From: Acanthaster planci
Taxonomy: Eukaryota; Echinodermata; Asteroidea; Valvatida; Acanthasteridae
Direction: 5' to 3'
DNA length: 64,000 nucleotides
Assembly (NCBI RefSeq): GCF_001949145.1
Contig: NW_019091498.1
Location: 62,001 to 126,000, forward strand
A program made the position numbers and the translations under genes. This document shows positions 12,115-26,700 of the stretch, one piece after another (position 1 is the first letter of the stretch; each line of letters begins with the position of its first letter). The notes under the pieces were generated by a model that was not told where the DNA came from, searched no databases, and saw only the letters and a list, made by a program, of their open reading frames with translations.

Positions 12115-14702
12115 ATGGGAAGTGGCTCGAGCTGTTATCCGACGAGAGACCACCGGTCGTCTATCGAGCAAGAACCGTACGATGCTAAGCGCTTGTTGTC
12201 CGAACTCATCACCGTCCAGACGGCCATCGTCTTGTCGGACGACATCACGGAGCACAAGGGCGACTTGAGAGCGGCTGATCGCCGCAAAAGCCTTGAATAC
12301 ACCATCACGACTTCGCTGACAGTGCCCACGGTGGCCGTATCGAATCAGGTGGGACAGGACGATTTCACCACCTCAGGCCGAGAGTTTCAGGGCGGCGCCC
12401 TGATAGACATCTTAACTGCTCATTTTAAGCACAGGGTGGACGTGGTGAAAAAAGAGGACGGGTTCATGCCAAGTATACGGGAGACGTCAGAGGTGAGCAC
12501 CTGTTGACTTGTTGCAGGAAAGGGTAGAGAGATGCAACACTTCAAGACGGCTCCAGTTGTTTCGAAGCCCACGTGCGGCTTCTTGAAGTGCACAATGCCA
12601 GTTATCACTTTGAGATCACGTCGTCGATGATGAGACCTCATTCCGTTGGCTGTTTTAGAGACATCAGACGCGCACGTTAATTCACTGATATCCTAACGTT
12701 AACTTGAGGTGCAAGGAAATCTAAATGGTTACGAACACACGATGGTGACTGTAGATGGCAAATCCTTGTAAAATCCAAATCACCAATGCGCAAAATACCC
12801 CAGTTTTTGCCCATGTACCAATGTATTGATGTCCCGTGCACTCACGTGTATTATATTTGTATAAACGTCCGTTTGTCAGCGTGTTACACGCAGTAAGCAA
12901 GTTCTTAAATTTGATATTTTTAAATACACATTGCTTCTAAAAATCAAACTTACTGTCAAACTTGTCAGTAATCAGGTCTAACATTAAATTGCCTGTTATT
13001 CAAAAGGAAAATAAACGTGTTTACACGGTGATGTAATATTAAGTAGTCACTATCATTACAAACCGCTCTCACTTCCATACTTCTTACCTTTGTGTGATAC
13101 AATCAATTATATACAATAATTTCTGTGACATGCATTTGTACCTTTATGCTTGTGTGATATTGTTTCATGAACAAACCCACAGAAAACACGCCTTGTTACT
13201 GTTTTTGTTCCCTGAACAGCCGTTTCTATTGTGCCAGTTCGGTATTCCAACAGTGCATGCCCAAACTGAGGCGAGTCCAAGGTCATTCGGACGCGCGCGT
13301 GCTTTGCTCCCGAATGACCTTGCTGTAACTGGCTCATTGTCCCAGCCAATGGCCAAATCTCTTCCAAACGTAAGACATCTGCCTTGAGTAAAGGAAACAA
13401 ATATGACAGGGTAATAGTTGCATCAAGTATCAACCGTTATGATAATACTATTGATGTCGAGTTATGAATGGGAGCGTTCGGTTGTGTTTAACGAAATTTT
13501 TCATTTTTGCAAGAAAGTCTTGGGATGTAAATAGAAGATACCCTAACTGAAACAATTTACCGGAAAACACGACATTGGTTGGCCATTCACGGTTGTTTAT
13601 GGTTCGAGTTACGGAACAGGGACAGAGGAAATTCATAAATTTGAACAGTGCGCTAGTTAGTGACTGTATAATTATATTTGCATCAGGAATTAACTGAATA
13701 GCAGTTCATTCTTCCCTTTGGATCATGTAGGCCTGTATCTCAAAATTTTACTGTTTAAATGCCACCAATCCTGTTTATGCATGACTACACTTTTTGTGGT
13801 GATGTCATACTGTGCACGTTTGCACGAATGAAGCAAAAACTGGCCAAGAAAGGTACACGGTTACAAAAAAGCTGTATATCTAATGAGGAAAATAAATCCA
13901 GTCATTTTGAAATAGTCATGTTTTGATGGAATGGTATATATCGATGAGTTGAGAGGTAGTGGGTTCTTGCTAGATACCTGACTGCCTATGGTTACCATAA
14001 TGTGCATCATTCAGCCATTCGGGGACATAATGTCATACTTACGACGACAGACTGCCAGTGAAAATTATAAAGAGAAATGAAAACACCCCTGACCAACGCA
14101 GGTTTTCCCGCTCCTGCTACTTTAATTCATGGGAATTCAGCCATCTGCTGCCGTCTGGACTGTTATTTTCCCGATGTCAGCCGTGCAGTCACTTGAACTA
14201 TACGATTGCTCCCGTAATGACCAGAAGTATAATATTTCACTGATTTTGTCCCCGCCACTGATCACGGGTGACTACCGCGCGCTCAGACACTAAATACCCC
14301 ATTATTTGAAATCACTTCATCAGCTGGCGCTTTTCAAAACAGTCCAAATTTCTCTTGGTGGAGGGGTGGCAATTCTTTTTTTACGGGTGGGGGTTAACAA
14401 GCCCCAAAAAGCACACCTATTTGGCATGATCTGTCGGACATCTTCGACCAAGTTCAAGAAAATTAAAATACAGTCTGGAAAAGCCAAATATAAGACACTG
14501 CAGTTCTTGCTGGAATGATTATCGCACATTAGTCTACGTCCACTTGAAAATTTATGAAGAAATCCAATCGTCAACACAATACAGAATCACTCTTAGCTTT
14601 TAGTAGGCTTCTCAAAGACATCTTTTACAGGAGGCTGTGGCAAAGAATTTTGGTATTTTCAATAATTTAGAAGCTCAAAATCAAGACTCGAATGACGCAT
14701 AA
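12115..14702 (+). CDS. Unrecognised protein with acylation-type N-terminus (MGSGSSC)
   Basis: Predicted coding segments are 12115-12492 (126 codons), 13220-13369 (50 codons) and 14631-14702 (23 codons plus TAA), about 199 aa. The first coding exon begins at acceptor 11916 and ends at the donor GAG/GTGAGC; all joins are phase 0, and alternative phases of exons 3 and 4 hit stops. The ATG at 12115 has G at -3 and G at +4. MGSGSSC has Gly2 and Cys7, the pattern of N-myristoylation with palmitoylation, which would put the protein at a membrane. RRKS (about residues 56-59) is a basophilic kinase-type site. Codon 3 positions and CpG content of the first exon look coding; exons 3 and 4 are weaker. 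Exon 4 has a very strong donor (CAGG/GTAAGT at 14713) just after its stop, implying another exon in the 3'UTR or a different true exon structure. I recognise no family. The first coding exon is the solid part. Confidence 0.42.
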
Positions 14703-14712
14703 CTCTTTCAGG

Positions 14713-17700
14713 GTAAGTATTCAGTGAAAGTAATCATTCCGAAACGTAAACCTGTCTGCGTAAATCCGAGAAATGGAAAGGGCCCGGGAACAAACTCTTT
14801 CGTTCAAATTCAATATGCCACCGTCATATGCATACGGGCCGTGTTTCCCGATTCCGACTTGGCGAGAATTGGCGACACGCCGTATGGGGTTACCATGGTG
14901 ATTAACAATTTGATAACATGACGTGCTTAAAGACAGCTTACCGCGCATATGACCAAAAATAATCTGAACGATTTGTAAAGGATACATTAAAGCACGCATC
15001 GATCCAATAACCCAAGTCCAACAAATTTAACTACATGTATGTTGACAATTTTTATGTACGTTAAATCGCTTTATAAGCCAATAACATCATCTGGTCTCCT
15101 AAAATTCCAAAAGGACTTAGCAAAGATAAAACCTGAAGTCTGAAGTTGCCTGGAATATACCTTAGCCTGAGGCACACAGAACATCCATAGATTGACCAAC
15201 ATGACCAATTGTGAGACATCAAGATAGTACATGTATTCAGCGGACCAAAGTGATAATGGCAGACATTCATGCATGACTAAAAGTGGATCTTGATTGACAG
15301 TGCCCGTGGGTTGGAAGGTAAATGGAAATAACTTCGAGCAAAGAAAATGATTTTTGGTAAAGCGGTGTTTCGAATTTTCAGGTACAGGAAATCGAGTAGG
15401 TCAAAGAGGAAACAAGCTGTGCCAAAAAATCGGGATTTTACATATCTGCAATTTTACAGAACAAGCTATAAAATGTAGTGGAAAATGTCACTTCAAACCA
15501 AGTTTTATCAGGAAATGAAGTTATCCCTGATAATCCTTGATGACACAAGCCAGGTTCATTGACATGACATCTAACATCGAACACTCGGCCGTATAGGCCT
15601 ATAGACCCTACTGAAGAATCAGCCATTCTAAGAACATTCAGAAACAGGTTGTGTGGCGATTGACGCGTGACGGAACAACACACCTCAAAAAGTTGGAAAA
15701 TAAAATTCAGGTACATGTATTGGTTGGTCAAGTACTTTAGGGGTAGCGGATACAAATTAAAATCCCTGCACCACAACAGTGTGGTGCGGAGGAATAAATA
15801 GGGAATCCAACCAATTCACGTTTGAACACTTCTGCACAATAGTACGTGGATTGCTTGCACTGCAGCATTAGGAGAAATATAGAAAAAACGCCCTAAAGCA
15901 TCAGAAATATTACAAAGACAAAGCTTTCTGATTTCAGAAATAATGGTTAATAGAATTTCGCCGTGTTTAATCACACAGAAAGGACTTTCTAATGGTTTAA
16001 TACACAGACGAGAGAGTGAAATTGTTTTTCACAAAGGCCAACTAGTGGCAGAAAAGAGAAGTGTGATATTACATGCATGCGGTATATAATTGAGAACAAC
16101 TCCTTGTAGGAACGCCATTTCAAATGTGCGATGATTCGGAAAGTATCCACTTTCTTTGCGAATCCATCAAATGTCAAAGATAACATCATGTTGTAAGATG
16201 CATTTCAATTGCGTATAATTGAGATGCATTAACAAAACTATGACAAAATTTTGCTTGTTAAAATAAAAGGCTTGTCTAAGGCACATGCATTTCTTGAAGT
16301 ATAGCAAACTGGTACAGGTAACGGTTTCGTTGGGCATTTCTGTTTCAACTATCAGCCCCTTGCTACATTTTCTAGATACACCTGTATCAACATTAAGCAG
16401 GGAATAGATCTTTTGTTCATGTCACAGAAAATTCTTATCGCAGCAATTTTTGGAGCTGTCTTTTAGGGACTCATCTTTAACACTATTTAAACTACTTCCA
16501 CAAATAACTGTCGGGCAATTTCTCCCGCTTCAAAGGCTGGGTGACAGCTGTCGCTTCAAACTCCAATCATTTCCTCTTCTGGCATCATCCACTCAGGGGC
16601 AGATTAATTGCCTCTACGGATAGCCCTCGCCTTCCTAGGCCAGTTATAGTGCAGTGACTGATGAACCGCCGAATAAGTAAAGATGTCTTGCTGTCACAAC
16701 CAGCTGTGTCCTGCAGCAGGGTGGGCACGTTGCCATAGCACCGGTTTAATTGCTTTGCCCATGGATCATTGAAAATATAGCTTCACTTTAATAAGGGTTT
16801 TACTTTGGAGGAGTGTAGACTAAGTATTATTTTTATTTGGTCTCTTACTTTATAATGGAGATAAGCACGACAGCTTCCAAATATGTAGCTGTTTTACTGA
16901 GGTGAAATGTTCCAGCTCCATAATTGGTTGTCTTAGTTTCAGCCCCCAAAAATTCAAGACACAATGGGGCAAATGTGATAAACTTTCAAGTGAAATTTCT
17001 TTGTCTAAAAGCTAACAACAGTGGAAAAGAAAACATTGTTTGAAGAATCATAATGAAATTGGTAGCTTGGGGGGGGGGTTTAACAGGTTCAGTGGACCTT
17101 GTCTAAGATGCGTGAAAAGAAAAGAACAAAAGACATTAATGTATCACCAAGTCATATTCTGGTTGTGTCTCACAACGTCATATTCTGGTAAAGATAGAGG
17201 TAGGTGAGAGCAGCCAATAAATGCAGGTGGTACATCAAATTGATTTTCCACATACTGGGTTTTGGGGCTTCCAGCATAGCCATACACTTTGAAACCTTGC
17301 AGTTTGGGTCCTCCTGGGACTACCGCGTGGGAATAATGTAACTGGACAGTCTGTGAGAGAAGTGTGTCTCGTTAACCCTAACAGCCCTCAATGCACCTGT
17401 TAGAGGAAGCAGCACTGTTCAGGGTAACTAAAAAAAGATCTGACAGAGCAAGCATCAATTGAAAAATAGACGCAGGCTGAGCATAGAGAATGTGAAGAAT
17501 AATTATGTTGGATCACTGCACCTCAGGAAAAAAATACTGTTCACTGAAATTCTTGTGTGACAGCGTGAAGATACTGAATGAAACTTTTTCAGTTCACGGT
17601 TGTCTGTACACGTACATGCAGCTCTAGTTTGTCTGCGATGGCACCTCTCTTAACCCCACCCAGAACTGCCTGCCATTTCAACAAAAAACACACTGACTAC

Positions 17701-17756
17701 AGGTACAATGAGAATTGGAAAATACAACACATCACCTGCTTACCTGGTTTTCATTC
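14713..17756. other. Convergent intergenic region holding both genes' 3' ends
   Basis: The region lies between the stop of the unrecognised plus-strand gene and the stop of minus-strand PTCD1. No further exon-like frame was found. Plus-strand AATAAA occurs near 15697 and 15793. On the minus strand an AATAAA (TTTATT at 16832-16837) is a possible PTCD1 poly(A) signal. Both assignments are guesses from motif alone. Confidence 0.4.
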
Positions 17757-20700
17757 CTACGACTCAAGGGAGGCAGGACTCGCCCTGGGTCTGTAAAACT
17801 TTTTCCATGGGTGTGATTTCTCTTCAACTCCCATCCTATCCAGCCACCGGGTGTAGAAACCCCGGAAAAGATTCAGTTTGGCTTGCTTGCTGGCTTGACG
17901 TTTACTCAGTCCACTCTGCATGAGAACAACATTATACATATTCTTTACATTAACATTACAAAAAGACAAGGAATTGTTGCCTGTTCAGAACTCAGATGAA
18001 TTACCAATACAGGATTTTACTTTTAAGTAGAATAACACAACACATACATATATATGAATCAACACAGATTCCAGCATCAAACCTCAACAGTGTTCAACTG
18101 GCTCTCTACCGACTGAGCTATTTAGTGCTTTGGGTATATTTTTGCTAACAATTTGTGTGTTCTTGGGATGCTATTTTGGAGACTATAGGATCCAGTTTCC
18201 ATGTTGTTTGACTTGGGTTTAAAACAAAATAAGTTTCTAACATACATGTCCAAAAACACTGGTCATGCTGCTGATCAGCATGTTTAAAAAGCAACTAGGC
18301 TTTACGTGTTTGTTTTTTTACATACAGAGAGAAGGTGAAGTATAAGTGTATTTAATTAAGCAAAGAAACTTACTGGAAATGAGGTTCAAACCAGAACTTG
18401 ACAAAAAAGTTCCTGTGGTGAGTGCTCTATCAACTGCTCTGTGTATCCATGAGGGTCATTCCACGAGGTTGGGGCACAATTTGTGACGGTGTCCTTGTTA
18501 CATGGGTAACTTTTACCACCTGTCATGACCTGTAGAGTAGGTCATTCACTCTATAAAAATAACACACACCTCTGTGTTCATCCGTGCAAGATGTATAATT
18601 TGGAATCCACATGCAGGGAAATAGCTGCTCATTTTTACGGAACCCATGTAACAATGAACACCGTCACAAATTGTGCCCCAACCTCATGGAATGACCCATG
18701 AATGTAACTATGATGTCTTTAAAAAATGGCAACACCAGACTGATTTCAAAGTCGATATCCGTCAAATTTATTGTTGAGTAATAAGCACTTGTACTACATG
18801 TAGTATTTAAGTGAGCAACCCACACATGTAAGTTTGCATATTTTTTCAAAATGCGTTCAGCATTCATTGCTTATAACAATGCACCAGGGAAGTGAAATAT
18901 CCTACCTTTAAAATCAACCCAGGGCAGAATTGCATAAGAAGTCAATTACATGCATTTCAATAGCTTGGAGGGTGAACCTATTTATACCGACCATGATACT
19001 AGACTTTGGATGTTATCTTCAGGAGTGGGCTTCTCAGATCTTATCTTCCGCTCCTCACTTTCCATTTGATATGGTACCTCAACGCTACTGGTTCCAGTTG
19101 GATGCACTGTGACTGTGACACCCACTGGCACATAGTCAGAAAAATATGCTCGCAAGGTTGATGAACCAAAAAGCCGTTTCAACAAAGAATTGCCAATGTG
19201 AATACCTAATGTCATGCTAACAGACAACCAGGAACAATCTTGCTATTTACATGTACGTCATAAATCTCCATCCTGTAAGAGACATTCTGACCACACCGAG
19301 TGAATGAAGAGGCATCGTTAAGTTAGGTTCGAATAGTGCTTTCCAGGGCATTGCCTCCAAAAGAAATACATGTACATGTACGTACATGTATTTCAAAGGT
19401 GTACTCCGAGCACGTACTATACAATATCATAATGCGTGTTTCCCTAGGACAGAATGATGGATATTTAATAGTGAGTATATCCCAGCAACAAGGTTGATTT
19501 CACAGAAAATCTGCTCATATTTTCTACCGAAAATACATGTATTTGAGATACATGTACCTCTGGGAAGTAATTTCACAGAGCGTAATATTTGAGACGGTAC
19601 CGTACATGTAAGCAAAACAAAACCTATATTGCCTCCCCTAAATCTCCCCTGGATAGCGACAAGTAAAAGATGAATTATTATAATTAATGTATACAAAAGT
19701 GGCTGAGGATCCATGTTTATATATGTATGCAAAGATATGTGAAGAGCAGGTAAAATATGTAGTTTAATGACTATAGCTCAGTCTTGCTGCATTACATTTA
19801 CAATGTGCACATGTAAGCGAAAATAACTTTTTATTCACTGACTGTCAGAGAAATTTACCATTTTCCTTTCACTTCCCAAAGGATGATTACATGTTCAGAT
19901 AAAACTCTAGATCAAATTTCTCACTCAAGCCCACAGCTTCAATTCCTTCTGGTGATCATTATATTGCAATTTATATGAAAATCCTTAATTAATAAGACTT
20001 CATAATAAGACAAAAATCTGTTGAAACAACTTTTAAAAATCCCATTTTAAGGATAAACAATATCTATAAGGAGTCATGAAACCATCCCCCATCATAAGAG
20101 CTTATTTTTCACCACAGTTGAGAAATATTTTCATGCAAGGACTGGCTGATCCAGGCAACCCTGGGGTGTGCACTGACTGCATTTATAACATTAATTACCT
20201 TTGAAGGGTTCTGACCAAAGGCTGCCATGGTTTCCAATTTCTCAAGAATTTGCTCATTGGGTGACACCTTGTCCTTTTCCATGCATTTTAGAAGTTCGGT
20301 CTGGTACCAATAATCTTGTCTCCTTGCTGCTGCTGTGATTAATGCTCCATAAACATGCACTGTTGGTTTGAGACCTGCCTCCTGAAATGGGCAACAGACT
20401 ACAGCAATAATTTTTATGTAGTTAAAAAAATTTAACAAACTGTTTTACTTTGTTCTACTGTGCAAGGGTTACTGATTAATTACTGTACCACCATCCGGTA
20501 AGTTTCACAACCAGCTTAAAAGAGAAAAGACCCTCTCTCTATCATGCACACACAGTCAAACTGGTAACTGCAAATTAAATTTGTTTGCCATTATTTCTTT
20601 TAATCTATGGTTAGTTTCATCATTGTTCATGGAATAAACTGAGGCCTGCTAAAAAAACAGACACTTTTTATTATCAGACCATAAAAACCAATGCCCCCTG

Positions 20701-23700
20701 TTAATAAGCAACACTTTGAACACAGTACATTGATGCTGTATTATGCAATTCAAGGCAAGTATTAATGATGTCACTTTTCAGCAATTTCCTGCAGTGGAGT
20801 AGTCTGGTGTCAATGAGAATGCTTTAAAGACACAAGACTGTTCCGAAGCTGGAAAAGATGGACATCACAATGGAAGGGTTTGCCTTGCATGACTGATAGC
20901 GGTGTCCAATAAATTTAAAGCTAAAAATGTCTGAAACGTGGAGACTACATGTCTGTATGTACCAGATACATGTACATTTAATGTATGGTTTATTGTGTAT
21001 GTCGCTATTCTCAGAAAAATGTGATGATGACTCTCTTTAACTGTATTTGTGAGAGATTTGCGTTGGTGCCAGTAACCTTGCTGTTTTAATGAAGCTCATC
21101 AGTGGGACCCAAGTGGAAATACATGTAAGCCTGTGTAATTGGCTTTTTGGGGCTATCCTAGAATTAATCAACCGTATCCTGTTTGTATGTGGATTTGTCA
21201 GTCATTGAGTTGATTGATTTCTGAATAAATACCGGTAGGAATAATAATAACATATATTTACATTTCCACTTGCTACTGGGTTATAGGGACCACACACATG
21301 TAATAAAATAGATAAGGGCTAAATAATAATAAGGGCTAAAAAGGTCACTGAGACAAATGTCTGTACCCATTACGCAGATCCAACTTTCCTTTAATACAAA
21401 AGAAATTATGCCCTTAACACAATGAGGGGTTACCAACTCATACAGGTATACGGTACTACATGTACATGTACGTACACACAGATTCTTACACGCAACACAC
21501 ATTTAAAGTACATGTACATGTACATATAGTAAGCTCCTTTGCCCAGGTCTTTGGCATTCAAATTCAGATTTCCTGATATGCAGTAAATCCCATTACATTG
21601 GAAATATTGCCCTGCCCCTTAAAGAGCAAAATTCTGGACCAGAGACATATTGTGCAAACAACCTACCAGTACAGATCCTGGCTGTGGGGCCATGCGCGCA
21701 TATGCTGGATATTTTGGTGACAAAAGACTTTGTGGCAGCATGGGCCAAAAATGTCACCAACAAATTTTACTTTCTACATGTGGTCCATCCCTACATGCCC
21801 CCAGCATGTAGACACAAAGATGAACGCAGCCATAAACTAGAAAGCTGCAGGATCCCAAAACATGTTTGTGGATGATACTGATTTTAAACATTCACTGTAC
21901 ATTATTACATTTCTATAACTTATACCAAATACACCTTTCAGAACAAATGCATCCATGTTGCTTGTATCAAACCATCTACGTATAAATCTATGCAAACATC
22001 AACAGGTGATACTTTCACAAATGGCACATTACTCCCAGCCTGTGTGCCGTCTGGGCAAAGGTCTCCTTTTATGTTTACGAAAATGAGATAAAACTGTGAA
22101 AATATTTGAAGCCATATGGAATACACTATCTGGAAAGTGACTGAATATTCAAATACAGACTAAACTAAAATGTACATGCATATGCTGTGATGCAACTTGC
22201 AATGCAGTTCATTATATACATGTATATTTGTTTTTCTGTTATGTACAGTTCCTACATAGCAAATAAGAAAATGATAAATGCATCTCAATTTAATGACACG
22301 CATGACATGATGCATGTCTTTACCTTAACGCACTTGGTTATTCTGAGCCTGCTAATAAAAATGTCAATAGAAAGTGCCTTTATTTATATTTTTCCTATCT
22401 CCTTGTCTCTTTTTTTTTTCTGTTGTGTTTGTTTGTTTGTTTGTTTGTTTGTTTGTTTGTTTGTTGTTGTTTTTTAAGGATTCAAGTTGGCTTTTATGCA
22501 AGCTTTGGGACAGCCATTGGTTTTTTCAAGATAATTAATTTCTTTACTTATTCTTCTAATTTGTCTTCCCCCAAATCCCATAGACTTTGTGCCTGATTTC
22601 TGTCAGCCGCACTTCAGCTTTACAGCCTCAATCAAACTTAAACCAAGTAAAGACCTTAGGCTGTGCACTGAACATTGTGTTCATTATTATGGCGCCATGA
22701 TGGAATCCTCACAAGCCATGCAACAAGCACCCGGTGGTCAATTCTTTGAAAGCTGTGGTGGCAGCAGTAAGTAAGACAGGTGAAACAACTCACCTTCATG
22801 TCTTTCAACAGCTGAATTCCATCTTTGGGCTTGACACATTCGCAGGCCAAGTTGACAAATGTCCGCAGGTTGGGAAACAAGCCCTTCTGCTGAATCAGAG
22901 GGAGTATGGCCTGGTACACAGACGTAGAAAACAACAACCGCAATTATTTCATACCAAAAGCAATCCTTTGATAAAGTACAACACAGGCAAGTTCTGCCAA
23001 TAGGAGAAACACTCAAAGACTTACCAAGCATACAGGTATTTTGTGCGAGGGCACCCACAAGAGGTCCAAGCACTCAACCAAACCTAACTTTCAGACAAGA
23101 CTTGAGAGGTTTTGTAAATACAGTACATGGCTGGCCAATTTAAGCCTTCAGCGAGTTAAATTTGAATAAAATCTGGTACACTGACTTTTTGAAATTTCTG
23201 TGAACACAACAATATGACTTCTTCATACTACAGACACTGTTGTAGTGTCTCATGATTCGGGACAAGCTGTTGCTAAGTTACAATGTACATGTGCATAAGA
23301 TTAAGAGATGCCTTGTACCAATACACTGTTTTTCAACAGAGAAAAGCACAAAGGAACCAGTCCATTCCAGAGATGGAGGTTGCTACAATATGCAAAAGCT
23401 TACTCGGAATCACAAGGTATATATTGTAGCTACAGTCTGGGAAATTCCATTTGTTATGCTTATGTGCAATCAGATGTTAAACTCCGATTTTATTCAAAAT
23501 TAACTCTCAAAAGGCTTATCAATGCCAATACTGAGTTCAATTCCTCACTGCCCTGGACCATACTTATTTTAAGTATTAGCTCTGGGAATGCTGTAATCCA
23601 AAGCACTCATGACCGAGAGCACTTCAATTTCATTGAGTGCTCATTTGAGACAGGTCACGAATGTCAGATTTTTTTTTTTTAAAGATAAACCCAAAAGAAA

Positions 23701-26700
23701 AATTTTGGGCCCAAATACAACCAAAGACACACAATTACAGGAAAAATAGGTTCACAATAATTTACTAAAGAGAGTAGAAAATTAAACAGAATCTTAATGA
23801 GGGAGTCTTAAAGCCATGGATGAAGGAGATAATGATGCACCCGTGTGCACAGGGTAAGAAATTTAAAATTCTTCATGCACAGTCTGCACCTTGTGTGCGA
23901 TGGTTGTACCTGAATCCATCACAAATCCCTTCAAGTCCATCACAAGTCGGCCAGTCCTATGCCAAGTAACAAGCTGTTCAATTGATTGGTGACAAAGGCA
24001 TCCCTTTATTATTGCAAAAATGAGATAAAATCAGAATACACATGTGTTCTGTGAATACTGTTCCTCTCATCAAATGATCCAACATAGAGTAATTGACAAC
24101 ACGACTGCTATTGGCTTGTAAGATGTGCTGACGCACCGGTAACACTGTAATACATACATGTACATGTACATATCTTGATTTCTGTGCATCAACGAGCACA
24201 CAAGGACTTTCCGGTATCTTACAGTACTTATGTCTTTTGGCATCTTGGGTGAGGTTGACTGAGACTGTTGCAAGGAGTCAAAAAATTGTTTTCATACCTT
24301 GGCAGCTTCTAGATCAGCCCTTCGAGACCTCCTTCGGATGATAGCATTGTAGAAGTCAACATCAACCTTGACTTTGTACTCTTCTACCACTTCAAGGAGT
24401 CTTTCCTCATCCTCGGTGGTCATGGGAAGGCTCTCCATCATCAGCGTCAATGTCTTGACATTGGGGATCACACCATGCTCCTTCATGCTGTCCAGGACGC
24501 CTCTTGCACCACCTAGGAGGGCCAGGCGATCTGGGGAAGTAGAGACATTAGCCAGAGACTGGACTCGACTGATATCTGCTGACAGGTCCAAGAGGTTTGG
24601 AAGCGGTTCCTGGGGAACCAAGGTTTGATCAGCACCTCCAAACTGACCGACAGGATTCAACGTCGCCTTGTTATCAACATCTAAACTGGCATCATGCTTA
24701 ACTTCAAGCGGGGTCAGTTCTATCATTTCCTCCGTGGTATGACCTTGTGACCTTTGTACTCCAGTTTGGGATGATCTCTGCCAATAGGCTTTCCTGCCTG
24801 TCTTTCCAGGGTTAGGGAGCATTTCAGGGTGTCCTTCTGCCATGTGATTAAGAAGTATACGAGTGGCAAACTCTAGATCCCCTATTCCACAATCTCGTGT
24901 GATTCTTAGTAAGAGATTGTATGTGTAGATGTCAGGCTTGATACCCCGTTGAAGCATCTGACGCCAAGCCTGTAAACAAGACAAATAAGTTCCACTTTAA
25001 ATTATGCCAATTAATTACACCAATTATGCAAAAATGCAAAGGGTAATTTATGCCTATGATTAACAAAGTCAAAGGCTCACTCTCAGAGTGACTAGAAACC
25101 TACATATTGTTGATATCTTGTTAAGAGATACCAATTGAAGAAATCATACAATGCAATACTGGAAATAAAACTTTGAGATTTTGCTCTGATGTACCAAAAA
25201 GATTTGGCACTTTTGCTGTTTCGGAGAGTAAGAAATTTTTAATATTACACACTTCAAACGACACGACCATCCCAATTGTTGCTTTCAAGCCTCTTGTGCC
25301 ATTTTGTCACAAGTGACCTACACATACATGTAGGTCACCAGTTCAAGAAAATTAGATATTACCAATACATAAATTCATGAAAGAGCAGGTTGTTTTGAGA
25401 AAGTATGTAATATTCAAGTGGCATGCACGTACATGTGGGTCTGTGATATTGAGCCATAAGAATGTAATTTAAGATTCTTCTCAACATGCAGTTGGAGTGG
25501 ATCTTGAATTATTGTAAGAGGCATTTTTTTTCCTTTCCACAATAAAATTTTAATTAAGATGAAACAGCATTTTTGTTCTTTTTAAAAATGCTTTTCTTGG
25601 GATGGAGTATATGGCAAACCTTTTATATTTGCATGCTGTGATTTTCAAACCACAAATGGTTCATTTTAAAACTAAAAGAAAATTGCACATTTTGATTAAC
25701 AATATTTGAAAATACGAATATTAGCTGCAGAATCAAACTAACTGTTTGAAACCCACTTGATTAAGAAAAATAAAGAACTTTTGTTCCTTTACAAATGGAA
25801 CAAAAAGGAACTAGTTTACCTCAGAGCGATACAGCACTGACGTAAATTTTTCAAATGATCTTGTGCTGATCTACACTGCTTTGGTTGATGTGAACCTTAA
25901 TTCAACAAGCATGACATAACAAGGACATATACACGTATGCACTTAGTAAGTGCATTACCCTGGAGTATGCATCCTTCTAAAATGCAAATTGAACACTTGA
26001 AGGGATACACGTGGCATGTACATAATTTTCATCTACTGCTACTGACTCAGGTGCTTCATGCCAGAGCCACGTGAACTGAGAAAGTGCAGTCACATGTACA
26101 TGATCATATTTCCACGACGTTAAACAAGAAATTATGAATGCATTCATGAGCAAACACTCATCCATGCCATTTCAGTGAAGCATTATGAACCAATGCTTGA
26201 ATCAATCTGCACATTATCCTTGCAACTGGAAGAAATTGATGCCACCTCAAGAACAGTGACAAACCTCCCAAACTGTAGACTCCATTGAATTTTCTGGCAT
26301 TCACCCTTTGCATCCTTGTGTTTTTATCAATTCTACACCAAAAATACTTCAATTCTTTGGATAATTTGAGCCTTTGGAAAGACTCTTTCCTACAGTTATC
26401 TACATTTTATTCTATTTAAAGTAGCTCCCAAACTGAATCAGTTGGTTTTGCCCAACACATCACTCAGGATCAAAAAGAGTAAAATAGGAGCACAAAACAC
26501 TACACTTGTTGCCACATTGTGGACCTGGAAATCCGCTCGTAAATCAGCATTACCACTAACCTCAATCGCATAAACTAATCCTCTCTGCTTATCACTCGCA
26601 CACGCAAACAGCAGGAAGGCAAAACTCTCCGAGGTCAGTTCGGTGCCTGATGACAACAGGTCACGAAATAGGTCAAAGGCCACTGGGAGGTCGCCACACT

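Noticed and set aside
18062-18448. Intact tRNA genes
   Set aside because: A-box-like words are present, but B boxes and stems are decayed, so they are called SINE remnants.
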